This document shows positions 50,269 to 59,414 of a stretch of DNA of 64,000 nucleotides, in pieces. Made by a program: the position numbers and the translations under genes. Position 1 is the first letter of the stretch, and each line of letters begins with the position of its first letter. Source of the stretch: Actinomycetospora soli (GTDB taxonomy: Bacteria > Actinomycetota > Actinomycetes > Mycobacteriales > Pseudonocardiaceae); assembly GCF_021026295.1 (NCBI RefSeq), contig NZ_JAJNDA010000008.1:186001-250000 (forward strand), written 5' to 3'. The notes under the pieces are model-generated. The model ran no database searches. It saw only the letters and a list, made by a program, of their open reading frames with translations, and had not been told where the DNA came from.

Positions 50269-51084
50269 TCAGCCCCGGTCCCACCTGACGGAAATGTCGT
50301 CCTCGAACGCCGACGCGGCCCGCGCCGCCGCGCCGCGCACCGCGTCCTCCATCCGGGCCCGCCGGTCGAAGATGCTGCCCGGGCCACCGGCGGGGACCAC
50401 CGGGACCGCGACCGAGACCGCCCCGACCAGCTCGCCCCGCCCGCCGTCGGGACGGGGACGGCGGACCGGCGCCGCCATGCACGCCAGCCGTTCCTGGAAC
50501 TCGCTGCGGTCGAGCGCGAGATCCCGACGACGGACCTGGTCGAGTTCCCAGTCGAGCTCGTCGACGTCGAGGATCGTCCGGTGTGCGTGGCGGCGCTGGC
50601 CGTCGCGGGCGAGGACCTCGGTGAGCCGCGGGGGCGAGAGGTCCGCGAGCAGCAGCTTGCCGACGGCGGTCGCGTGCAGCGCGCCGCGCCACGTCGAGAT
50701 CGTGGGAACGGGGTGGGCGGGGCAGTCGTCGACGTCGACCACGACCACGTCGGCGTCGCGGTAGGCCGCGTAGAGCACCGCCGCGCCCGCTCGGGCGTGC
50801 GCCTCGCGCAGCGTCGCGCCGAGACCGGGCGGGATCGGGAGCTGGGAGCGCAGCCGGTCGTGCAGCGCGGGCAGCTTGGGGCCGAGCCCGAACCCGCGCG
50901 CGGGCTCCAGCCGGACCAGGTAGCCGTCCTCCACCAGGCTCGTGAGCAGGTGGTAGGTGGTCGAGAGGTTGTACTCCAGACGCCGGGCGACCGCCTTGGC
51001 GGTGATCCCGTCGCCGGCGTCGGCCACGACCTCGAGCACGCGCAGGGCGCGGTGCACGGAGCCGAGAGCCGCCATGGTGCTCAT
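50269..51084 (-). CDS. IclR-family transcriptional regulator
   Basis: The 271-residue protein has a winged helix in its first 70 residues (VHRALRVLEVVADAG then TTYHLLTSLVEDGYL) and an IclR effector domain. It is divergent from the GH65 gene across 53 bp and is followed by the MetE-like gene, so it could control either. The start is uncertain among ATGs at 51087, 51084 and 51075; none has a ribosome-binding site. Confidence 0.85.
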   Translation of the reverse strand: MSTMAALGSVHRALRVLEVVADAGDGITAKAVARRLEYNLSTTYHLLTSLVEDGYLVRLEPARGFGLGPKLPALHDRLRSQLPIPPGLGATLREAHARAGAAVLYAAYRDADVVVVDVDDCPAHPVPTISTWRGALHATAVGKLLLADLSPPRLTEVLARDGQRRHAHRTILDVDELDWELDQVRRRDLALDRSEFQERLACMAAPVRRPRPDGGRGELVGAVSVAVPVVPAGGPGSIFDRRARMEDAVRGAAARAASAFEDDISVRWDRG

Positions 51085-51125
51085 CATCGCGGAAAGGCAC
51101 CGGGCCGCGGCCTCTTCGGAATGGT

Positions 51126-51131
51126 TACAGT
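51126..51131 (+). promoter_or_regulatory. Probable -10 element of a leaderless GH65 transcript
   Basis: TACAGT ends 6 nt before the GTG start, the same spacing as the ferritin promoter, and no Shine-Dalgarno sequence is present. The start at 51138 is therefore supported. Confidence 0.5.
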
Positions 51132-51137
51132 CCCGGG

Positions 51138-53540
51138 GTGATCTCGAACGTGTTCACGGTCGACCCCTGGTGCGTGCACGAGCCCGAGCTCGACGTCGAC
51201 CTCCTCGGCCAGACGGAGTCGCTGTTCGCGCTGGCCAACGGCCACGTCGGGATGCGCGGGAACCTCGACGAGGGCGAGCCGCACCGGATGCCCGGGACGT
51301 ACCTCAACTCCTTCTTCGAGTCGCGGCCGATGCCGCACGCCGAGGGCGGGTTCGGGTTCCCGGAGGAGAACCAGACGCTGGTCAACGTGCCGAACGGCAA
51401 GCTGATCCGGCTGCTGGTCGACGACGAGCCGCTCGACGTCCGCTACGGGCAGGTCCACGACCACCAGCGCACGCTCGACATGCGCAGCGGCATCCTCACC
51501 CGGCACGTCGAGTGGACCTCGCCGAACGGGCAGCGCGTCGACGTCACCTCGCAGCGGCTGGTCAGCTTCTCGCAGCGGGCGGTCGCGGCGATCTCCTACG
51601 AGGTCTCCATCCCGGAGGACTCCGGCAGCGACGCCCTGCTGGTCGTCCAGTCCGAGCTGTTCGCCAACGAGCAGATGCCCGAGATCACCGGCGACCCCCG
51701 CGTCGCCGCCGCGCTGACCAAGCCGCTCGCGCCGGAGCACAACTCGCACTCCACCTACGGCGCGCGGATGACCCACCAGACCAAGCGCTCGGAGCTGCGC
51801 GTCGGCGCCGCGATGGAGCACCAGGTCTTCGGGCCCGACGACGTGCAGGTGGAGAGCTCCTGCTCGAAGAACGTCGGGCGCACCACCGTGATCTGCCGCC
51901 TCAAGCCCGGGCAGTCGCTGCGCATCGTCAAGTACCTGGCCTACGGCTGGTCGAGCACCCGCTCCCAGCCCGCGATCGTCGACCAGGTCGAGGCCGCGCT
52001 CGACGCGTCGCTCTACACCGGCTGGGACGGCCTGGTCAGCGCGCAGCGGGAGTACCTGGACGCGTTCTGGGCGCGCGCCGACATCGAGATCGACGGCGAC
52101 CCCCGCCTCCAGCAGGCCATCCGCTTCTCGCTCTTCCACGTGCTGCAGGCCGGGGCCCGCGCGGAGAAGCGGGCGATCGGCGCCAAGGGCCTCACCGGCC
52201 AGGGCTACGACGGCCACAGCTTCTGGGACTGCGAGACCTTCGTGCTCCCGGTCTTCATGCACACCAACCCGCGGGTCGCGGCGGACGCGCTGCGCTGGCG
52301 GCACTCCACCCTCGACATCGCGACCGCCCACGCCGCCACCCTCGGGCTCGAGGGCGCCGCGTTCGCCTGGCGCACGATCCGGGGCGAGGAGTGCTCGGGC
52401 TACTGGCCCGCCGGCACCGCCGCGTTCCACGTGAACGCGGACATCGCCGACGCCGTGCTGCGCTACGTCTCGGCGACCGCCGACACCGACTTCGAGCGGG
52501 AGATCGGCGTCGACCTGCTCGTCGCCACCGCCCGGCTCTGGCGCTCGCTCGGCCACCACGACTCGGCGTCGAACTTCCGGATCGACGGCGTCACCGGGCC
52601 CGACGAGTACTCCTCGATCGCGGACAACAACGTCTACACGAACCTCATGGCGCAGCGGAACCTGCGCGGCGCCGCCGACGTGTGCGTCCGCCACCCCCGC
52701 GAGGCCGAGCGGCTCGGCGTGCACAGCGAGGAGATCGCGAGCTGGCGGTCCGCCGCGTCCGCCATGGTCATCCCGTTCGACGAGAAGCTCGGCGTGCACC
52801 AGCAGGCCGAGGGCTTCACCTCGCACGCGTTCTGGAACTTCGAGAACACGCCCGAGGAGAACTACCCGCTGCTGCTGAACTACCCGTACTTCGACCTGTA
52901 CCGCAAGCAGGTCGTCAAGCAGCCCGACCTCGTGCTCGCCATGGTCCAGTGCCCCGACGCCTTCACGCCGGAGCAGAAGGTCGCCAACTTCGCCTACTAC
53001 GAGCGCATCACCGTCCGCGACTCGTCGCTCTCGCCGGGCACGCTCGCGGTGATGGCCGCCGAGACCGGTCACCTCGACCTGGCCTACGACTACCTGTGCG
53101 AGTCGGTCCAGATGGACCTCGCCGACCTGGAGAACAACGTCCGCGACGGCATCCACCTCGCGGCCACCGCCAGCTCCTGGACCGCGATCATCCAGGGCCT
53201 CGGCGGCATGCGCTCGCACAACGGGACGCTGACCTTCGCCCCGCGTCTGCCCTCCGCGGTGTCCGGGCTGCGCTTCCGGGTGCTCTGGCGGGGCCGCTCG
53301 CTGCACGTCGAGATCGGCCACGGGCAGGCGACGTACACCCTCGAGGCGCCCGCGAACGGTCACGCGCCCGCCGGGATGTCGGCGACCTCCTCCGAGCCCG
53401 TCGACCTCCGCCACCACGACGAGGACTTCACCCTCGCCGTCGACGAGCCCGTCACCCTCGACGTCCCGCCGGTCCCGCAGACCGGTCTCGTCGAGCAGCC
53501 GGCCGGGCGTGCGCCGCTCTTCCGGCGGATGCACCAGTAG
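51138..53540 (+). CDS. Glycoside hydrolase family 65 disaccharide phosphorylase
   Basis: The 800-residue protein has the GH65 layout: N-terminal beta-sandwich (to about residue 270), linker, alpha/alpha barrel and C-terminal beta-sheet domain. The catalytic acid is E490 in TGPDEYS, and GHSFWDCETF and SGYWPAGTAAFHVNADI are barrel segments near the phosphate and sugar sites. The family phosphorolyses trehalose, maltose, kojibiose or nigerose; the exact sugar is not clear. No beta-phosphoglucomutase gene is adjacent, although it often is. A duplicated palindrome follows. Confidence 0.9.
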   Translation: MISNVFTVDPWCVHEPELDVDLLGQTESLFALANGHVGMRGNLDEGEPHRMPGTYLNSFFESRPMPHAEGGFGFPEENQTLVNVPNGKLIRLLVDDEPLDVRYGQVHDHQRTLDMRSGILTRHVEWTSPNGQRVDVTSQRLVSFSQRAVAAISYEVSIPEDSGSDALLVVQSELFANEQMPEITGDPRVAAALTKPLAPEHNSHSTYGARMTHQTKRSELRVGAAMEHQVFGPDDVQVESSCSKNVGRTTVICRLKPGQSLRIVKYLAYGWSSTRSQPAIVDQVEAALDASLYTGWDGLVSAQREYLDAFWARADIEIDGDPRLQQAIRFSLFHVLQAGARAEKRAIGAKGLTGQGYDGHSFWDCETFVLPVFMHTNPRVAADALRWRHSTLDIATAHAATLGLEGAAFAWRTIRGEECSGYWPAGTAAFHVNADIADAVLRYVSATADTDFEREIGVDLLVATARLWRSLGHHDSASNFRIDGVTGPDEYSSIADNNVYTNLMAQRNLRGAADVCVRHPREAERLGVHSEEIASWRSAASAMVIPFDEKLGVHQQAEGFTSHAFWNFENTPEENYPLLLNYPYFDLYRKQVVKQPDLVLAMVQCPDAFTPEQKVANFAYYERITVRDSSLSPGTLAVMAAETGHLDLAYDYLCESVQMDLADLENNVRDGIHLAATASSWTAIIQGLGGMRSHNGTLTFAPRLPSAVSGLRFRVLWRGRSLHVEIGHGQATYTLEAPANGHAPAGMSATSSEPVDLRHHDEDFTLAVDEPVTLDVPPVPQTGLVEQPAGRAPLFRRMHQ

Positions 53541-53551
53541 GCCCGGCCCGA

Positions 53552-53655
53552 CGGCGGGCCGGGGCGGGGCGGCCAGTCACCCGCCCAAGATCTCGTCGAG
53601 CCGCGCGATGTGGTCGCTGAGCGATCACATCGCTCCGCTCGTCCAGATCTTGGGG
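53552..53655. repeat. Family C repeat, copy 1
   Basis: A 104-bp unit whose last 71 bp (53584-53654) are a near-perfect palindrome: outer CCCAAGATCT/AGATCTTGGG, then GAGC/GCTC, then GCGATGTG/CACATCGC, then TCGCT/AGCGA at the centre. It lies between convergent genes and could act as a terminator. Confidence 0.85.
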
Positions 53656-53727
53656 CTGGCCGGACCAGCTGCCGACCGCGAACGCAGCCCTTCGCGTCTG
53701 GCGCAGGCACCAGGCGCCCCGTCCCGG

Positions 53728-53831
53728 CGGCGGGCCGGGGCGGAGCGGCCAGTCACCCGCCCAAGATCTCATCGAGCCGCGCGATGTGGTCGCTGAGCGA
53801 TCACATCGCTCCGCTCGTCCAGATCTTGGGG
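53728..53831. repeat. Family C repeat, copy 2
   Basis: The unit at 53552-53655 recurs exactly 176 bp downstream with two base changes; both lie outside the paired inner arms. The palindrome spans 53760-53830 and ends 11 bp before the kinase stop codon. Confidence 0.85.
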
Positions 53832-53841
53832 TTAAGGCGGA

Positions 53842-55308
53842 TCAGCCGCCGGTCGCGTCCTGACCGCGTTCGGCGCCGCTCTGCCTCTGGAGGAGACCGG
53901 CCGGACCGTTCGGGTCGACGGAGCTCGAGGGCGCGACGGTCGACGGCGCCTCGGTCGTCGTCACCGGCGGCGGGACGACGGTCGTCGTCACCGGCGGGGG
54001 AGCGACCGTGGTCGTCGGCGGCACCGTCGTGGTGGTGCGGCGACGGGTGGTCGTCTCCTCCTGCGTGGTGGTCGTCGTGGTGGTCTCCACCGGCGCCGGG
54101 ATCGACGTCGGGGCCGGGGCGGGTACCTCGGTGGAGCCGCTGTTGACCAGCAGGTACGTGCCCACGCCCGCCGCGACGAGCAGCACCGCGACGATCGCCG
54201 CGATCAGCGGAGCCTTCCCACCGCGCCGCTGCTCCTCGGGCGCGTAGGGGCCGCCGGTCATGGTGCCCGGGCCGACGACGGCGGTGCGGCCGTCCGCGCC
54301 GGGGTAGCCGTAGGGCGGGTAGCCGCCGGGCGGGGTGCCGACGCGCTGGGTGGCGCCGTACGGGTCGTACCCGGGGGGCGCGCCCTGGTTCATGGCGTAC
54401 GTGGCGCCGGTCCCGGGCGGGGCCATGGGCGGGCCCATCGCGTAGGTGGCGCCGGTCGTCGGGGACGGCGCGAGCACCGTCTCCGCGTCCATGCCGACCT
54501 CGCGGGAGATCGTGCGCAGCTCGCCGACCACCTGCTCCGTGGTGGGCCGCTCGGCGGGCTCGTCCCGCGTCATCGCCACCAGCAGGCCGTACAGGGCGGG
54601 CGGCAGGTCGGTGGGCACGTCCGGCGGGCGGTGCAGCCGGGCCACGGCCGCCTCGAGTGCGTTGCCGGGGTACTCGCGGCGCGCCGTGATGCACTCGAGC
54701 AGCACCAGGCCGAGCGCGTAGACGTCGGAGGCCGGCCCGACCGGCTGGCCGCGGACCTGCTCGGGCGAGAGGTACGACGCGGTGCCGATCACCATGCCGG
54801 TGGCGGTGATGTTGGTGGCGTCCGCGAGGACGGCGATGCCGAAGTCCGACAGGTGCGGCCGACCCTCGGTGTCGAGCAGCACGTTGCCGGGCTTGATGTC
54901 CCGGTGCACGACGCCGTGGCGGTGCACGTAGGTGAGCGCGTCGCCGAGCGCGGCCCCCAGCGCGACGACGTCGCCGGGACGCAGCGGACCGGTGCGGATC
55001 CGGTCGGCGAGCGACTCGCCCTCGATGAGCTGCATGACGAAGTACGCGCGGCTGCCCTCGGCGCCGACGTCGTAGATCGTCACGAGGCCGGGGTGGTTCA
55101 TCCCGGCGAGCGTCTGGACCTCGCGCTGCCGGCGGGACTCGTCGGCCTCCCCGACGCCGGCCGGGAACAGCTTCACGGCGACGTCGCGGCCGAGCAGCTC
55201 GTCGCGGGCGCGGTAGACCTCCGCAGCACCGCCGCGACCGATGAGGTCGCCGAGGGTGTACCGGCCCGCACCCACGGTGGACGGGGGTCCCGCCTCCGTC
55301 GAACTCAC
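53842..55308 (-). CDS. Transmembrane Ser/Thr protein kinase
   Basis: The 488-residue protein has an N-terminal Hanks-type kinase domain (glycine loop IGRGGAAEVY, K46, HRDIKPGN with D137, DFG). A Pro/Gly linker and one membrane helix (about 366-388) lead to an extracellular tail of some 90 residues, almost all Thr, Val and Pro, with no PASTA repeats. The ligand sensed outside is unknown; the tail could be O-mannosylated. GTG start. Confidence 0.9.
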   Translation of the reverse strand: MSSTEAGPPSTVGAGRYTLGDLIGRGGAAEVYRARDELLGRDVAVKLFPAGVGEADESRRQREVQTLAGMNHPGLVTIYDVGAEGSRAYFVMQLIEGESLADRIRTGPLRPGDVVALGAALGDALTYVHRHGVVHRDIKPGNVLLDTEGRPHLSDFGIAVLADATNITATGMVIGTASYLSPEQVRGQPVGPASDVYALGLVLLECITARREYPGNALEAAVARLHRPPDVPTDLPPALYGLLVAMTRDEPAERPTTEQVVGELRTISREVGMDAETVLAPSPTTGATYAMGPPMAPPGTGATYAMNQGAPPGYDPYGATQRVGTPPGGYPPYGYPGADGRTAVVGPGTMTGGPYAPEEQRRGGKAPLIAAIVAVLLVAAGVGTYLLVNSGSTEVPAPAPTSIPAPVETTTTTTTQEETTTRRRTTTTVPPTTTVAPPPVTTTVVPPPVTTTEAPSTVAPSSSVDPNGPAGLLQRQSGAERGQDATGG

Positions 55309-55587
55309 CGCCCGCGTGCCTCCTCGTCGTCACCGCCGACCGGGTCGTGGGCCCGGCTCCGAGCGCGTCCGGGCACGAGGGTGTGCCGGACGCCCGGGGT
55401 CCCATGGTGCCGTGTCCGTCCACGGGCGGTGTCGGCACCCCGTCACTCGGGCCCCTCGCGACCCGGTGATGACCAGCGCGTGACCGGATCGTGACCGAAC
55501 GTTCCCGTCGGTCCTCCTCGCTAGACTCGACGCCCGGGTCGCCGGCACGTCCGGAGCCGGTGACCGCCCGAACGGATGGGGATCCCC

Positions 55588-56094
55588 ATGGACCGCGACG
55601 AGCTGGCCCGCCAGGGCAAGCAGATGGCGTCCGACCTGCGCGACACCGTGAGCGCCAAGGTGTCCGAGAACCAGGACACGATCACGGGCGTGCTGGGCAA
55701 GGCCGCCCGCTGGGTCGACGAGAAGACCGGCGGCAAGTACACCGACCAGATCGGGAAGGCCCAGGCGAAGGTCGACGAGGGCGTCGGCTGGGTCGCGAAC
55801 CAGGGGTCGACCCCCGGCAGCCCCGCCGCCACCGGGCAGCCGACCGCACCCGGCGCCGCCGCGGGCGACCCGGCGCCCGGCGGCGCGCCCACGCCGCCCC
55901 CGCCCGCCTCCGCACCGCCGGCCGGGCCCGACGGCTTCGCCGCGCCGGGCGCCCCGCAGGACCCGACCGCGCCGCAGGCCCCCCGTCCGGGCGACGCCCC
56001 GACGCAGGACCTCGGGACCGCCACGCCGCCGCACGGCACGCGGCCGACCCACACGGCTCCCGACCCCGACGCCCCGCGTCCCCCGCAGGTCTGA
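55588..56094 (+). CDS. MT0933-like protein with Pro-rich tail
   Basis: The 168-residue protein has an N-terminal helical segment of about 65 residues (KVSENQDTITGVLGKAARWV then DEKTGGKYTDQIGKAQAKV) resembling mycobacterial MT0933/Rv0909-type proteins, annotated as antitoxins. The C-terminal hundred residues are Pro/Ala/Gly-rich. No toxin gene is adjacent, so a toxin-antitoxin role is not supported here. ATG 55588 or 55576 may be the start. Its stop overlaps the next ATG (TGATG). Confidence 0.65.
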   Translation: MDRDELARQGKQMASDLRDTVSAKVSENQDTITGVLGKAARWVDEKTGGKYTDQIGKAQAKVDEGVGWVANQGSTPGSPAATGQPTAPGAAAGDPAPGGAPTPPPPASAPPAGPDGFAAPGAPQDPTAPQAPRPGDAPTQDLGTATPPHGTRPTHTAPDPDAPRPPQV

Positions 56095-56924
56095 TGCTCG
56101 ACCTCGCGAAGGCGGTCGCCTCCTCGCCGACCGGGGAGGCGGGCCGCCGCACGCTCGTCCTCGACGAGCAGTGGGGCATCGGCCCCAAGCTGCACGGCGG
56201 CTACCTGCTGGCCGTGCTCGCCCAGGCCGCGGTCGACGAGCTGTCCCCCGAGAGCGCGGGGCCGACCGACCGGCACGCCTTCCCGCAGGCCGTCACCGGC
56301 ACCTTCCTGCGCGCGCCGGACCCCGGTCCGGCCGACGTCGAGGTCACCGTGCTCCGGCGCGGTCGCGGCGCGACCCAGGTGCGGGTGCTCCTGCGACAGG
56401 ACGACCGGCCCTGCGTCGAGGCGGCCATGGTGCTCGGCGTCACCCCCGACCCCGCGGGGCGCGAGGGCGACGTCTCCCCCGCGCCGATCGCCGTCACGCC
56501 GTTCGACGCGTGCGAGCGCCGCCCCGAGACCACCGAGGACGGCCGCGGCGGGCTCCCGATCATGCGCGTGGTCGACACCCGCCTCGACCCCGCGTGCACG
56601 GGCTTCCTCGAGGGACGTCCGACGGGCGAGGGCCGACTCACCGGGTGGGCCGAGCTCGACACCCGCGAGCCCTGGTCCCCGGTCGGCCTGCTCGTGGCGC
56701 TGGACATCCTGCCGCCGGCCTGCTTCGACCTCGGCCTCTACGGCTGGTCGCCGACGATGTCGCTCACCGCGCACGTGCACGCCGTGCCGGCGCCCGGCCC
56801 GCTGCGGGTCACGCAGTGGCTCGACCACCTCGCGGGCGACCGGATGCACGAGCGGTGCGAGGTCTGGGACACCACCGACCGGCTGGTCGGGCAGGCGTCC
56901 CAGCTCGCGGCGGTCCGCCGCTGA
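56094..56924 (+). CDS. Acyl-CoA thioesterase-like double hot-dog protein
   Basis: The 276-residue protein matches the actinobacterial thioesterase family with two hot-dog folds: GPKLHGGYLLAVLAQA in the first and SPVGLLVALDILPPACFDLG in the second. It would hydrolyse acyl-CoA esters in the cytosol. The ATG overlaps the stop of the preceding gene, so they are coupled. It converges on serS with 7 bp between stops. Confidence 0.8.
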   Translation: MLDLAKAVASSPTGEAGRRTLVLDEQWGIGPKLHGGYLLAVLAQAAVDELSPESAGPTDRHAFPQAVTGTFLRAPDPGPADVEVTVLRRGRGATQVRVLLRQDDRPCVEAAMVLGVTPDPAGREGDVSPAPIAVTPFDACERRPETTEDGRGGLPIMRVVDTRLDPACTGFLEGRPTGEGRLTGWAELDTREPWSPVGLLVALDILPPACFDLGLYGWSPTMSLTAHVHAVPAPGPLRVTQWLDHLAGDRMHERCEVWDTTDRLVGQASQLAAVRR

Positions 56925-56931
56925 GTCCGCC

Positions 56932-58233
56932 CTACTCCGTGGTGCCGTCGGCGAGGATCCGGCGGAACCCGGTGTAGGGGTGCAGGACCTCGGGGATCGT
57001 CACCGACCCGTCCTCGGCCTGGAACTGCTCGAGCACGGCGGCGAGCGCCCGGCCGATCGGCAGCCCCGACCCGTTGAGGGTCGCGACCTGGGCGCGGCCG
57101 CCCTGCGCGTCCTTCGCCCGGATCGCGGCCCGCCGCGACTGGAACGTGCCGCAGTCCGAGCAGGACGAGATCTCGCGGAAGGTCCCCTGGCTCGGCAGCC
57201 AGACCTCGAGGTCGTAGGTCGTGCGGGCGGCGAAGCCCATGTCGCCCGCCGCGAGGCGCACCACGCGGTAGGCCAGCCCGAGCGCCTGCAGGCAGTTCTC
57301 GGCGTGCGAGACCATCAGCTCGAGCTCGGTGCCCGACTCCTCCTCGCGGCAGAAGCGCACCATCTCGACCTTGGAGAACTGGTGCAGCCGCAGCAGCCCG
57401 CGGGTGTCCCGGCCGTAGCTGCCCGCCTCCGACCGGAAGCACGGGGTGTGCGCGGTGTAGGCCAGCGGCAGCGCGTCCGCGTCGAGCATCTCGTCGGCGT
57501 GGAGGTTGGTGAGCGAGACCTCCGCCGTCGGGATGAGGTAGAGGCTCCGGTCCGTGGTCCCCGTCCGGAAGAGGTCCTCCTCGAACTTGGGGAGCTGGCC
57601 CGTGCCGGTCATCGTCTCGCGCGTGACGAGGTAGGGCACCGAGAACTCGGTGTAGCCGTGGCGCGCCGTGTGCATCGTCAGGAAGAAAGTGGCGAGCGCG
57701 CGCTCGAGGACCGCCCCCGGCCCGCGGGCGACGCTGAACCGCGCGCCGGCGAGCTTGGCGGCACGACCGAAGTCGAGGATGCCCATCGCCTCGCCGAGGT
57801 CGACGTGGTCGCGCACCTCGAACCCGAACTCCGGCGGGGTGCCCCAGCGGCGCACCTCGACGGCGTCGGCGTCCGAGTCGCCGTCCGGCGTCTCGTCGTC
57901 GGGGAGGTTCGGGATCGCGAGCAGGACCTCGCGCAGCGCCTCCTCGGCCGCCTCGGTCTCCACCTCGGCGGCCCGGATCTCCTCCTTGATCTCCCGGGCG
58001 CGGGTCTTGAGCTTCTCGACCTCCTCGCCCTGGCCCTTCGTCTCGCGGGCCACGCGGCCGACCTCGGCGGCGACGCGCTTGGACTCGGCGCGGAGGTCGT
58101 CGGCGCGCGAGATCGAGGAGTTGCGGCGTGCGGACATCGCCTCGAGGCCCGCGAGGTCCAGCGTGTACCCGCGCCGCGCGAGGCGGCGGACCGCCTCGTC
58201 GCCGAGCTCGATCAACGTCCGTGCGTCGTGCAT
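56932..58233 (-). CDS. serS: Seryl-tRNA synthetase
   Basis: The 433-residue enzyme has the N-terminal coiled-coil arm (about residues 30-105), motif 2 around FRSEAGSYGRDTRGLLR and motif 3 in NGSGLPIGRALAAVLEQ. It charges tRNA-Ser and tRNA-Sec. The arm contains many charged heptads as usual. ATG 58233 is preceded by CCCCCGAGGACGGC. Its closeness to the fhaA-pstP region is usual in actinobacteria. Confidence 0.96.
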   Translation of the reverse strand: MHDARTLIELGDEAVRRLARRGYTLDLAGLEAMSARRNSSISRADDLRAESKRVAAEVGRVARETKGQGEEVEKLKTRAREIKEEIRAAEVETEAAEEALREVLLAIPNLPDDETPDGDSDADAVEVRRWGTPPEFGFEVRDHVDLGEAMGILDFGRAAKLAGARFSVARGPGAVLERALATFFLTMHTARHGYTEFSVPYLVTRETMTGTGQLPKFEEDLFRTGTTDRSLYLIPTAEVSLTNLHADEMLDADALPLAYTAHTPCFRSEAGSYGRDTRGLLRLHQFSKVEMVRFCREEESGTELELMVSHAENCLQALGLAYRVVRLAAGDMGFAARTTYDLEVWLPSQGTFREISSCSDCGTFQSRRAAIRAKDAQGGRAQVATLNGSGLPIGRALAAVLEQFQAEDGSVTIPEVLHPYTGFRRILADGTTE

Positions 58234-58355
58234 GCCGTCCTCGGGGGTCGTCCGCAGTGGTCGTGGGAGTCCAGGGTGCCGCACCGGCCCGACCGGGCGT
58301 GCGGCGCGGTCCGTTAGGTTCGGGGCGCCCGAAGTGCCGACCGCAGGAGTTCCGA

Positions 58356-59390
58356 GTGTCCACCGTCCTCGTCACCGGTGCAGCCGGTTTCATCGGGTCG
58401 AACTTCGTCCGCTACTGGCGCGCCGTGCACCCCGGCGACCGGATCGTCGCCCTCGACGCCCTGACCTACGCCGGGGTGCGGGAGTCGCTGAACGGCCCGG
58501 ACGGCGAGCTGCTCGACGGCGTGGAGTTCGTCCACGGCTCGATCGGCAACACCGACCTGGTCGCGCACCTGCTGCGCGCCCACTCCGTGGACGTGGTCGT
58601 GAACTTCGCCGCCGAGTCGCACAACTCGCTGGCGATCCTGCGCCCCGGCGACTTCTTCGCCACCAACGTCACCGGCACCCAGGGCCTGCTCGAGGCCGTC
58701 CGCCGGGTCGGGGTGTCCCGGTTCCACCACATCTCGACCTGCGAGGTCTACGGCGACCTCTCCCTCGACGCCGACGAGGCCTTCACCGAGGACTCGCCCT
58801 ACCTGCCCCGCACCCCGTACAACGCCGCCAAGGCCGGCGGCGACCACGTGGTCCGCTCCTACGGGCTGACCTACGACGTCCCGGTCACCATCACCAACTG
58901 CTCGAACAACTACGGGCCCTTCCAGTTCCCCGAGAAGGTCATCCCGCTGTTCACGACGCGGGCCCTGGCCGGCGAGCCGCTGCCGCTCTACGCGAGCACG
59001 AAGAACCGTCGCGAGTGGCTGCACGTCTCCGACCACGCCACCGCCATCGACCGCGTCATCCACCACGGCCGCGTCGGGGAGACCTACAACGTCGGCTCCG
59101 GCACCGAGGTCGACATCGAGGGCATCGCCGACACCGTGCTCGGCGCCCTCGGCCTCGGCCCGGAACTCAAGACGATCGTCCCGGACCGGCCCAGCCACGA
59201 CCGGCGCTACCTGCTCGACTCCACCAAGCTGCGCACCGAGCTCGGCTGGGCCCCGGCCGTGGAGTGGACCGACGGGATCGCCGACACCGTCGCCTGGTAC
59301 CGCGCCAACGAGGCCTGGTGGCGGCCCCTGCTCGGCCGCTCCCCCGTCATCGAGGGCGCCGGCGCCGACTGGAGCGGCACCGGTCGCTAG
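58356..59390 (+). CDS. dTDP-glucose 4,6-dehydratase-like sugar epimerase/dehydratase
   Basis: The 344-residue extended SDR has the NAD loop TGAAGFIGSNF, YNAAK as the YxxxK pair, and NCSNNYGPFQFPEK, strongly resembling RfbB. The dehydratase Asp/Glu pair that usually follows the STDE-type segment is STCEVYG here, so the pair is altered (C-E). It may act on another nucleotide sugar or have a modified activity. GTG 58356 has GCAGGAG upstream and is divergent from serS. No other deoxysugar genes are nearby. Confidence 0.82.
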   Translation: MSTVLVTGAAGFIGSNFVRYWRAVHPGDRIVALDALTYAGVRESLNGPDGELLDGVEFVHGSIGNTDLVAHLLRAHSVDVVVNFAAESHNSLAILRPGDFFATNVTGTQGLLEAVRRVGVSRFHHISTCEVYGDLSLDADEAFTEDSPYLPRTPYNAAKAGGDHVVRSYGLTYDVPVTITNCSNNYGPFQFPEKVIPLFTTRALAGEPLPLYASTKNRREWLHVSDHATAIDRVIHHGRVGETYNVGSGTEVDIEGIADTVLGALGLGPELKTIVPDRPSHDRRYLLDSTKLRTELGWAPAVEWTDGIADTVAWYRANEAWWRPLLGRSPVIEGAGADWSGTGR

Positions 59391-59414
59391 CTCGGCCCAC
59401 GGTCGGGAGCACCA

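Noticed and set aside
53552..53831. Small plus- and minus-strand open frames over the duplicated palindrome
   Set aside because: The frames simply reflect the repeat, have no start signals and are duplicated with it.
55576..56094. Toxin-antitoxin system suggested by the MT0933-like antitoxin annotation
   Set aside because: The neighbours are a thioesterase and a kinase; no toxin-like gene is coupled to it.
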